The notes under the pieces: model-generated
What the model was told of the DNA's origin: nothing
The model's input: only the letters and a program-made list of their open reading frames with translations
The model's database searches: none
NCBI RefSeq assembly: GCF_900119825.1
Contig: NZ_FPKR01000006.1
Coordinates: forward strand, 186,001-250,000
Direction of reading: 5' to 3'
Source: Chitinimonas taiwanensis DSM 18899
GTDB lineage: Bacteria > Pseudomonadota > Gammaproteobacteria > Burkholderiales > Chitinimonadaceae
Length of the DNA stretch: 64,000 bases
Translations under genes and position numbers: made by a program
Shown here: positions 43,467-50,367 of the stretch, piece by piece
How the letters are laid out: every line of letters starts with the position of its first letter
How positions within the stretch are numbered: position 1 is the first letter of the stretch

Positions 43467-44240
43467 ATGTCCATCCCGCGCCGCCTCGCCCTACTTGCGC
43501 TGCTGCTAGGACTGCCCATGGCACAGGCACGCAGCCTGACCCTGAGCCTGCAGGACTATCCGCCCTATATGGGCGAGCAACTGGTCGAACAGGGCATCCT
43601 GACCCAGGTGGTGCGCACGGTGTTTCTGCGCGCCGGCATCCATATCAAGCTGGTGGCGGTGCCGAATAATCGTGCCATCGAGGGTGCGCGCAACGGCCTA
43701 TACGACGGCAGCTTTGGCTGGGCGCGCACGCCGGAACGCGAGGCTGATCTCTATTACAGCGCACCGGTCATGTCCTTACGCATGGTGTTCTGCCAGCGGC
43801 GCGGCGAGAACTATCGCTGGAGCACGCTGGCCGACCTGGCGCCGCACCGGCTCGGCGTGACGCGTGGCAATTTCTACTCGAGCGACTTTGATGCGCTGGT
43901 CAGTGCCGGCACGCTGCTGACCGATGTGGCGAATAGCGATGTGGAGAATCTGCGCAAGCTGCTGGCGCGGCGCATCGACCTCTTGCCCATCGATGCCGAG
44001 GTCGGCCCCTTCCTGATCCAGACTGCACTGAGCGCCGAGCAAAGCCGCCAGCTGATCTGCCCGCCACAAGCCTATTGGAGCGCCCCGCTGCATGTGGTGC
44101 TCACGCGCCAGCATCCGGGCAATGCGGCGCTGCTGCACCGCTTCGATGCGCGCCTGGCCAGCATGCGTGCGAGTGGCGAGCTGGAGAAACTGATCGCTAC
44201 GACGCGCGAAGCGGTGATCGCCGCGCAGCGCCCGCACTAG
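43467..44240 (+). CDS. Periplasmic solute-binding protein, family 3-like
   Basis: 257 aa with a signal peptide (residues 1-22, cleavage after AQA-R). The mature protein is a SBP_bac_3-type fold: LTLSLQDYPPYMGEQ at the start, RAIEGARNGLYDGSFGWARTPEREADLYYSAPV near 72-104, and LGVTRGNFYSSDFDAL near 131. These features resemble polar amino acid binding proteins. No permease or ATPase gene is adjacent, so it is an orphan that either feeds a distant transporter or acts as a sensor. The gene is divergent from hemC and convergent with dgt, 7 bp from its stop. Confidence 0.82.
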   Translation: MSIPRRLALLALLLGLPMAQARSLTLSLQDYPPYMGEQLVEQGILTQVVRTVFLRAGIHIKLVAVPNNRAIEGARNGLYDGSFGWARTPEREADLYYSAPVMSLRMVFCQRRGENYRWSTLADLAPHRLGVTRGNFYSSDFDALVSAGTLLTDVANSDVENLRKLLARRIDLLPIDAEVGPFLIQTALSAEQSRQLICPPQAYWSAPLHVVLTRQHPGNAALLHRFDARLASMRASGELEKLIATTREAVIAAQRPH

Positions 44241-44247
44241 TGCCGGC

Positions 44248-45582
44248 TCAACGCCCCATGCCGCCGACCTGCTGGGCCAGATAGGTGGCGTAGTTGTCGG
44301 TCATGCCGCCGATGAAATCGAGCACACGCATATAGCTCTCGTACAGCGGCCATTCCTTGTGCGGCGCGTTGTACTCCATCAGGTCGAGTATGCGCTTATT
44401 GCGGAAGCTGAGCTTGTCCGGCTCGGTACGCAACTGGTAGGCCGCACCGCAGAAGGCTTCCAGCAGGATGTCCAGGCAGGTGAAGCTGCCGACCTCGATT
44501 TCCACCTTGCGCCGATTATTGAAGATGCGGTCACGCGCCAGCTGCTTGGAAGCAGCAATGCCATGGCGTACAAAGTCCGGGCAGGCGGCGATCAGATCGC
44601 CCTCGTACTCGCCGGCCAGCAGCGCATCGTGGTGGCGCAGGAAGGCGGCAGTCACCTCGCGCACGCAGCGGTCGATGGCCTTGGAGCGCAGCAACGACAT
44701 CTTGCGGCGCACGCTGGGCGCCCCCGCCACTTCCAGCGCCAGCAGGTCGTCATCGATGCCGGCCAGCTTGATCAGCATCGGCGCAATCGTCTCGAAGGGC
44801 AGCATGCCGATCTCCACGCCATCCTCGAGATCAAGAATCGCGTAGCAGATATCGTCAGCCGCCTCCATCAGATAGCTAAGCGGATGGCGGCACCAGATGC
44901 CATTCGGCTTGGCGATCAGGCCCAGCTCATGCGCGACTTCGTCGAGCAGCTTCTTCTCGGCCTGGTAGCAGCTGAACTTTTCCTTGTAGCCGGCATGCTC
45001 GCTGGTCCAAGGGTATTTGAGCGTGGCGCCCAGCGTGGCATAGGTCAGGCGCATGCCGCCGTCGAAGCGGTGGTTCTCCAGCTGGGTGACCACGCGAAAG
45101 CCTTGCGCATTGCCCTCGAAGGTCTGCACATCGCGCCGTTCGGCCGCGCTGAGGTTCTGCAACATATAGGCATTCGAGGACTGGCGGAACCAGTCGCGGA
45201 TCGCGTATTCGCCAGCATGGCCAAACGGTGGGTTGCCGATATCGTGCGCGAGGCAAGCAGCCTGCACGATGGCACCGATATCGTAGGGAATGATATGGGC
45301 CGGCAGGCGTTCACCGAGCGCCTGGCCAACCATGATGCCGAGCGAGCGGCCCACGCAACCGACCTCGATACTATGGGTGAGGCGGGTATGCACATGGTCG
45401 TTCTCGGTCATCGGGTGCACCTGGGTCTTGCGGCCCAGGCGGCGGAACGGTGAAGAAAACGCGATGCGGTCGTGATCCTTGTGGAAGTCGGAACGACCGA
45501 TGGCGGGGCCGGTTTCCGGTTGGCGGCGCGGTGCGCCCAGGCGGTCGGCGGACAGCAGTTGCGGCCAATTCATTTGCGGCAT
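44248..45582 (-). CDS. dgt: Deoxyguanosinetriphosphate triphosphohydrolase-like protein
   Basis: 444 aa, the length of the short dGTPase subgroup (E. coli Dgt is about 505). HD-domain metal ligands are visible: TRLTHSIEVGCVGRSLG near 67-83, ACLAHDIGNPPFGHAGEYAI near 108-127 (His-Asp pair) and ADDICYAILDLEDGVEIG near 233-250. It hydrolyses dNTPs to deoxynucleosides and triphosphate. A TACAAT hexamer on the minus strand at 45634-45639 is a possible -10 element. aidB lies upstream on the same strand, separated by 96 bp. Confidence 0.93.
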   Translation of the reverse strand: MPQMNWPQLLSADRLGAPRRQPETGPAIGRSDFHKDHDRIAFSSPFRRLGRKTQVHPMTENDHVHTRLTHSIEVGCVGRSLGIMVGQALGERLPAHIIPYDIGAIVQAACLAHDIGNPPFGHAGEYAIRDWFRQSSNAYMLQNLSAAERRDVQTFEGNAQGFRVVTQLENHRFDGGMRLTYATLGATLKYPWTSEHAGYKEKFSCYQAEKKLLDEVAHELGLIAKPNGIWCRHPLSYLMEAADDICYAILDLEDGVEIGMLPFETIAPMLIKLAGIDDDLLALEVAGAPSVRRKMSLLRSKAIDRCVREVTAAFLRHHDALLAGEYEGDLIAACPDFVRHGIAASKQLARDRIFNNRRKVEIEVGSFTCLDILLEAFCGAAYQLRTEPDKLSFRNKRILDLMEYNAPHKEWPLYESYMRVLDFIGGMTDNYATYLAQQVGGMGR

Positions 45583-45633
45583 GAAAGCTACCTTGACGGC
45601 CGGCGCAGCGGCCCGTGAATACGAGGGAGTCGC

Positions 45634-45639
45634 ATTGTA
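45634..45639 (-). promoter_or_regulatory. -10 hexamer ahead of dgt
   Basis: TACAAT on the minus strand, about 50 bp before the dgt ATG; the nearest TTGCCG lies 19 bp upstream, a wide spacing. Confidence 0.35.
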
Positions 45640-45678
45640 GGCGGCAAACCAGCCCGCGCGGCAAGCGCGGCGCCGGCG

Positions 45679-47304
45679 CTAGTCGTGCAGCGCGCGCGCC
45701 ATGATGGCCGCGAGGTCGAGGCCGGCCGGCAGCGTGCCGAAGCTTTGCCCCCAGTCGCCGCCCAGGCGCGATTGCACAAAGGCCTCGGCCAGAAAATCCG
45801 GCCCGTGCTGGATCAGCAGGCTGGCCTGCACGGCCAGCACCAGCTGCTGGGTCAGCCGGCGCGCGCGGCCTTCCTGCTCGCTGCCATCGGCCAGCTGCGC
45901 CTGCAGGGCGGCCAGATAGTGGTCGTAGGCTGGATAGCGACCCAGGGCCGGCGCCAGCTCGGCCTGCAGCACCTCGCGCGTGCGCACGCTCTTGCCCAGC
46001 GCGCGCAGCACATCCAGACACATGATATTGCCCGAGCCCTCCCAGATCGAATTGACCGGCATCTCGCGGTAGATGCGCGCCTGCACGCCCTCCTCCACAT
46101 AGCCATTGCCGCCCAGCACCTCCATCGCCTCGGCGGCCAGCTCAGGGCCGCGCTTGCACACCCAGTACTTGGCAGCTGGGGTGAGCAGGCGGCGCAGCAG
46201 CGTGGCGTCCTCATCCTGCGTATCGAAGGCGCGCGCCATGCGCAGGGCCAGCTGCAGGGCGGCCTCGCTTTCCAGGGCCAGATCGGCCAATACATTGCGC
46301 ATCAATGGCTGGTCGACCAGGCGCTGACCGAAGGCGCAGCGGTGGCGCGCATGGTGAATCGCCTGCGACGTGGCCTGGCGCATCATGCCGGCCGTGCCCA
46401 GCACGCAATCGAGCCGGGTGTAGGTACCCATCTCCAGAATGGTGGGCACGCCGCGGCCGGCCTCACCGAGCAGCAGGCCGTAGGCGGCGTGGAATTCCAC
46501 CTCGCTGGAAGCATTCGATCGATTGCCCAGCTTGTCTTTCAGGCGCTGGAGCAGAATGGGGTTCTTGCTGCCATCGGGCTGCCAACGCGGCACGAAGAAG
46601 CAGCTCAGCCCCTGCGGCGCCTGGGCCAGCACCAGGTGGGCATCGCACTGCGGCGCGGAGAAGAACCATTTATGTCCGTTCAGCCGCCAGCTGCCATCGG
46701 GCTGTGGCTCGGCACGCGTGGTATTGGCGCGCACATCCGAGCCACCCTGCTTCTCGGTCATGCCCATGCCAATCAGGCCGCCCCGCTTATCGGCAAAGGG
46801 CAGGTCGCGCGGGTCGTACTCACGGCTGAACAGGGTGGGCAGCCAGTCACGTGCAAGCTCGGTGTGCCGGGCCAGGGCGGGAATCGCGCCATAGGTCATG
46901 GTGGTTGGGCATAGCGAGCCGGCTTCCACCTGGGCCTGCAGCAGATAACCGGCCGCGCGCGCCACATGGGCGCCGGCACGCGGCTCGGCCCAGGGGCGGT
47001 TATGAAAGCCGCGCGCGGCAATGCCCTGCATCAGCGTATGCCAGGCCGGATGGAACTCGACCTGGTCGCGCCGGTAGCCCTTGGCATCAAAGGCACGCAG
47101 CTGGGGTGCATGCTGATTGGCGAGCCGGCCTAGCTCGAAGCTATCCAGTCGCCCGAGTTCGGCGCCGATCTCGACCAGCTCATCGCGCGCCCAGGCGGCG
47201 CCCTCACGCGCGGCGGCTTCCTGCAAGGCCGGGTCGGCCAGGAACAGGTTGTAGTCACCCAGCACGGGCGATTGGTTGAATACCTCGTGATTGGCTGTGT
47301 GCAT
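45679..47304 (-). CDS. aidB: AidB-type acyl-CoA dehydrogenase-family protein
   Basis: 541 aa, the same length as E. coli AidB. The N-terminus (HEVFNQSPVLGDYNLFLAD), LDSFELGRLANQHAPQLRAFDAKG near 52-75, VEAGSLCPTTMTYGAIPAL near 128-146 and KWFFSAPQCDAHLVLAQAPQGLSCFFVPR near 212-240 align by eye with AidB. It is an FAD-binding acyl-CoA dehydrogenase homologue. In E. coli it is induced in the Ada adaptive response and binds DNA, limiting alkylation damage, perhaps by destroying alkylating agents. No ada or alkB is adjacent here. A TTGCTT-N17-TAGGCT pair on the minus strand upstream is a weak promoter candidate. Confidence 0.93.
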   Translation of the reverse strand: MHTANHEVFNQSPVLGDYNLFLADPALQEAAAREGAAWARDELVEIGAELGRLDSFELGRLANQHAPQLRAFDAKGYRRDQVEFHPAWHTLMQGIAARGFHNRPWAEPRAGAHVARAAGYLLQAQVEAGSLCPTTMTYGAIPALARHTELARDWLPTLFSREYDPRDLPFADKRGGLIGMGMTEKQGGSDVRANTTRAEPQPDGSWRLNGHKWFFSAPQCDAHLVLAQAPQGLSCFFVPRWQPDGSKNPILLQRLKDKLGNRSNASSEVEFHAAYGLLLGEAGRGVPTILEMGTYTRLDCVLGTAGMMRQATSQAIHHARHRCAFGQRLVDQPLMRNVLADLALESEAALQLALRMARAFDTQDEDATLLRRLLTPAAKYWVCKRGPELAAEAMEVLGGNGYVEEGVQARIYREMPVNSIWEGSGNIMCLDVLRALGKSVRTREVLQAELAPALGRYPAYDHYLAALQAQLADGSEQEGRARRLTQQLVLAVQASLLIQHGPDFLAEAFVQSRLGGDWGQSFGTLPAGLDLAAIMARALHD

Positions 47305-47627
47305 GCTGGTCTCCAGTTTCGTATCTGACCAGCCTAGTCAGCGCGGAAATATCAAGCAAGCGCTCGGGCAGTGCCTACCCAAGATCGCCCTAATACCGGT
47401 CTGCACAGCGACCCGCCGCTCAATACCAATTCAATGCCTGCTCATATAGCCACACCGTGGCAACTGGTCGATGCACGACCCGAGCCGGCCGCGAGCAGAC
47501 CACTTTCCCGCTCGTCGCAGCGCGCAATGCAGGCTTTGGCAGCCAGCCGCCTGGCGCGCTAGCATGCCTTTGTCATTTTTCATCTTTTCCCGCGTACAAC
47601 ACCAATCAAAAACCACCAGGAGGCAGC
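47305..47627. other. 323-bp divergent intergenic region between aidB and the LPMO gene
   Basis: No gene is seen. It holds CTGAC-N7-GTCAG near aidB, two ATACC elements (in AATACCGGTCT and CAATACCAATT) around 47,390-47,430, and the LPMO promoter candidate. It is the longest non-coding stretch in the window and the natural place for chitin-responsive control of the LPMO. Confidence 0.5.
47536..47565 (+). promoter_or_regulatory. Candidate promoter for the LPMO gene
   Basis: TTGGCA (47536-47541), an 18-bp spacer, TAGCAT (47560-47565), leaving a leader of about 55 nt to the ATG. Confidence 0.45.
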
Positions 47628-48809
47628 ATGCCGCACCACTCCCCCCGTCTCTTACTGACCGCCGGTCTGGCCAGCCCTTTGCTACTGGCGCTGGGCAGCA
47701 CCGGCGCCCAGGCCCATGGCGCGATGGCCGTGCCGGTCGATCGCGTTTACAACTGCTTTCTGGAAGGGCCGGAGAATCCCAAGTCGGCCGCCTGCAAGGC
47801 CGCGCTGGCCTCGGGCGGGCCGCAAGCGCTGTATGACTGGAATGGCGTGAACCAGGCAAATGCGAATGACCAGCACCAGGCACTGATCCCGGATGGCAAG
47901 CTGTGCGCGGCCGGCAAGGACATCTACAAGGGCTTCAATCTGGCGCGCGACGACTGGCCGGCCACCCACATCGCCCCGAATGCCAATGGCCAATACGACT
48001 TCCTGTACAAGGCCACCGCGCCGCACGCCACCAAGTCCTTCAAGTTCTATGTGACCAAGACCGGCTACAACCCGAGCCTGGCGCTCAAGTGGTCGGACCT
48101 GGAAAGCCAGCCCTTCTGCACGATTACCAGCAATACCCTGATCAACGGCCATTACAAGATGAGCTGCCCCTTCCCGCAGGGCAAGAGTGGCCGGCACCTG
48201 ATCTACGGCATCTGGCAGCGCGCCGACAGCACGGAAGCCTTCTACTCCTGCCTGGACGTGAATTTCGGCGGCGCCAGCACGCCAGTGGCTTGGAAGGAGA
48301 TCGGCCAGGTACGCGCCCAGCAGGACCTGGCTCTGAACAGCAGGGTCACCTTCCGGGTGTTCGACCCGGCCTTCAAGGATCTGGAAAGCCATAGCATCAC
48401 GCTGGGCAGCGGCCAGACCGGCGCCAATCAGTGGCCGTTCTACCTGGCGCAAAAGGTCAACGCCGCCTCGCAATACCTGAAGGTCGGCGTGCTCGACGGC
48501 AAGGGCAGTATCGCGCCGGTGCAGAGCGCCATGGACAACCGCGTCTACGAGCGCAGCACGGTCACGGCCGATTACAGCTTCGAGATCGATATCAGCAGCG
48601 GTGGCGATAGCGGGGGCGGCGGCACGGTCGACTACGTCTACCCGACCGGCATCAGCAGCTACAAGGCCGGCACCATCGTGCGCGGCAGCGATGGCCAGCG
48701 CTACCAGTGCAAGCCCTATCCTTACTCGGGCTGGTGCAGCCAATCACCGACCCACTATGCCCCGGGCAGCGGCAGCCACTGGCAGGATGCCTGGACGCGT
48801 CTGAACTAG
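47628..48809 (+). CDS. Secreted chitin-active lytic polysaccharide monooxygenase (AA10), GbpA-like
   Basis: 393 aa from the ATG at 47628, which has a strong AGGAGG site (47618-47623). The signal peptide ends AQA, leaving His30 as the mature N-terminus (HGAMAVP). With His114 (WPATH) it forms the copper histidine brace; Phe213 in CLDVNF is the likely axial residue. Domains: AA10 catalytic 30-215, a GbpA-type second domain at about 218-325, a Gly/Ser linker 326-333, and a C-terminal CBM5/73-like chitin-binding module 334-393 (YPTGISSYKAGTIVRG, WCSQSPTHYAPGSG, HWQDAW). It oxidatively cleaves crystalline chitin outside the cell. No chitinase gene is adjacent. Confidence 0.94.
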   Translation: MPHHSPRLLLTAGLASPLLLALGSTGAQAHGAMAVPVDRVYNCFLEGPENPKSAACKAALASGGPQALYDWNGVNQANANDQHQALIPDGKLCAAGKDIYKGFNLARDDWPATHIAPNANGQYDFLYKATAPHATKSFKFYVTKTGYNPSLALKWSDLESQPFCTITSNTLINGHYKMSCPFPQGKSGRHLIYGIWQRADSTEAFYSCLDVNFGGASTPVAWKEIGQVRAQQDLALNSRVTFRVFDPAFKDLESHSITLGSGQTGANQWPFYLAQKVNAASQYLKVGVLDGKGSIAPVQSAMDNRVYERSTVTADYSFEIDISSGGDSGGGGTVDYVYPTGISSYKAGTIVRGSDGQRYQCKPYPYSGWCSQSPTHYAPGSGSHWQDAWTRLN

Positions 48810-48816
48810 CGCAGAT

Positions 48817-48839
48817 GGCGGGGCCACACCGGCCCCGCC
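48817..48839. terminator. GC-rich hairpin between LPMO and mtgA
   Basis: A perfect 9-bp stem, GGCGGGGCC (48817-48825) and GGCCCCGCC (48831-48839), loop ACACC, between convergent genes. No T-run. Confidence 0.5.
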
Positions 48840-48842
48840 CGC

Positions 48843-49535
48843 TCAGGGAATATCGGCCCAGCGCATGCGGCGCTGGATGATGGCGGCCTTGCGGTTCAGG
48901 CCGCGCGCATTGCGGTTCTTATCGTAGAAGCGTGGCTTGGGCACCATAGCGGCCAGCCGCGCGGCCTGGGCCGGGCCGAGCCTGGCCGCGCTGCTGCCGT
49001 AGTAGTGGCGCGCGGCGGCCTCGGCGCCATACACGCCCACGCCCCACTCGATCACATTCAGGTACACCTCGAAGATGCGCCGCTTATCCCAGGTCGCTTC
49101 AATCATCAGCGTGATGACGGCCTCCTCGGCCTTACGCACATAGCTGCGCTTGCCGCTGAGGAACAGGTTCTTGGCCAGCTGCTGGCTGATGGTGGAACCA
49201 CCGGCCGAGATGCGCCCGCGCTTGGCGTTCTTTTCCCAGGCAGTCTGGATGCCTTCCCAGTCAAAGCCCTCGTGCTCGAGGAATTTCGCATCCTCGCTGG
49301 CCACCAGCGCGCGCTTCAGATGTGGCGAGATCTGCGCATACGGCACCCAGTCATACTTGAGCTCGGCCTGCGGGTCGCTTTCCTGAAGCACGGCCAGCTG
49401 CTGGCGCATAAAGGCGGTGCTGCTCGGGTTCTCGTACTTCCACCACAGCACATGGCCAAATAGCCAGAGCTGATAGAGCAGCACCAGGACGATAAGCAGC
49501 AGGAAGAGGCGGCCAAAGAGGCGTAGGAAGGTCAT
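48843..49535 (-). CDS. mtgA: Monofunctional biosynthetic peptidoglycan transglycosylase
   Basis: 230 aa from the ATG at 49535. One N-terminal membrane helix (about 6-27) precedes a GT51 domain with the catalytic Glu motif ALVASEDAKFLEHEGFDW near 77-94, GGSTISQQLAKNLFLSGKRSY near 114-134, RRIFEVYLNVIEWG near 158-171 and GVYGAEAAARHYYG. It polymerises lipid II into glycan strands in the periplasm without a transpeptidase domain. The frame stays open upstream, but a TATACT hexamer ends 8 nt before the ATG, so the mRNA is probably almost leaderless. Confidence 0.94.
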   Translation of the reverse strand: MTFLRLFGRLFLLLIVLVLLYQLWLFGHVLWWKYENPSSTAFMRQQLAVLQESDPQAELKYDWVPYAQISPHLKRALVASEDAKFLEHEGFDWEGIQTAWEKNAKRGRISAGGSTISQQLAKNLFLSGKRSYVRKAEEAVITLMIEATWDKRRIFEVYLNVIEWGVGVYGAEAAARHYYGSSAARLGPAQAARLAAMVPKPRFYDKNRNARGLNRKAAIIQRRMRWADIP

Positions 49536-49543
49536 GGGCGGCG

Positions 49544-49549
49544 AGTATA
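49544..49549 (-). promoter_or_regulatory. -10 hexamer of mtgA, very close to the start codon
   Basis: TATACT on the minus strand, separated from the mtgA ATG by exactly 8 nt, the same spacing as at kdsD. The initiator position would fall at the start codon. Confidence 0.45.
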
Positions 49550-49569
49550 GCCGCAGCCCGCGACGGCTT

Positions 49570-49764
49570 TCAGCGCTCGGCATCGGACTTGTCGCGTCGG
49601 GCCGCAGCCTGGGCAGCCTGACGCAGAAAGCGGCTCTGCCGCGCGAAGTTGCTGCAGCGCTCGCACAGGAAAAGATGGACACGCAAAGCGAGCCGCTCCG
49701 ATAAGGCGAGCTTGCGATCGAGTCCTGCCGACACCATACGGGTCGCTTGCTTGCAGTTCATCAT
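49570..49764 (-). CDS. Minimal zinc-binding anti-sigma factor (64 aa)
   Basis: 64 aa. It opens MMNCKQATRMVSAGLDRKL, and residues about 29-36 read H-L-F-L-C-E-R-C, the H-x3-C-x2-C ZAS (zf-HC2) motif. An early Cys near residue 4 may be the fourth zinc ligand. The start overlaps the ECF sigma gene stop (ATGA), the usual sigma/anti-sigma coupling. It has no transmembrane segment, so it is a cytosolic ZAS factor that probably releases sigma on thiol oxidation, as MseR does for the Neisseria ECF sigma. That role is inferred from motif and context. Confidence 0.82.
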   Translation of the reverse strand: MMNCKQATRMVSAGLDRKLALSERLALRVHLFLCERCSNFARQSRFLRQAAQAAARRDKSDAER

Positions 49765-50333
49765 GCTTGAAGTCCAAACCAGTTCTTTTCCAGGCACAGG
49801 CGCAAGCTCATGCGCGCGCGGTAGAGCAGCACTGAGCAATTGGTCGTGCTGATCTCCAGGTTCTGACAGATCTCGTCGATCTCGAGGCCGAGCGATTCGC
49901 GCATGGCGAACACCAGCGCGGTGCGCTTGGGCAGGCGCTCGCTGCATTCGGCATACACGCGCCAGAAATCCTGCGCCTCCAGCGCGGCCTCGGGCTTGGC
50001 CCAGTTGCGCGGCGCCTCGCTGCCCCAGTGGCCCTGGGTATCGAACAGGCTGTCGAAATCGCTGCTATCGCCATCCTCATCCACGCGCTCATCGAGCTGG
50101 AAGGGGTCGCGGCACAGGCGGCGCTGCGCATCAATGATCTTGTGCTTGAGGATGCCGGTCAGCCAGGTCTTCACGCTGGACTGGGCGGCAAAGCCCTGTT
50201 TGGCCTGCAGCGCAGCCAATAGGGTGTCCTGCACTGCCTCTTCGGCGGCGGCTTCGTCGCGCAGCCGGTACAGCGCATAGCGCAGCAGATAGTCGCGGTA
50301 ATCGGCAAGTTGCTGGTCGGCAGGCAGGGTCAA
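49761..50333 (-). CDS. ECF-type sigma-70 family RNA polymerase sigma factor
   Basis: 190 aa. Region 2 covers residues about 10-75 (YRLRDEAAAEEAVQDTLLAAL, then SSVKTWLTGILKHKIIDAQRR). An acidic linker (DERVDEDGDSSDFDSLFD) follows, then region 4 at about 125-180 (LPKRTALVFAMRESLGLEIDEICQNLEISTTNCSVLLYRAR). This resembles the TIGR02943-type ECF group partnered with small ZAS anti-sigmas. The start codon is TTG at 50333 with no good ribosome site and no better in-frame Met nearby. Target genes are unknown; oxidative stress (msr) is the precedent from Neisseria. Confidence 0.88.
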   Translation of the reverse strand: MTLPADQQLADYRDYLLRYALYRLRDEAAAEEAVQDTLLAALQAKQGFAAQSSVKTWLTGILKHKIIDAQRRLCRDPFQLDERVDEDGDSSDFDSLFDTQGHWGSEAPRNWAKPEAALEAQDFWRVYAECSERLPKRTALVFAMRESLGLEIDEICQNLEISTTNCSVLLYRARMSLRLCLEKNWFGLQA

Positions 50334-50367
50334 GATCGTGGCTCGGGGGAAACGGGATGGCGCGCGC

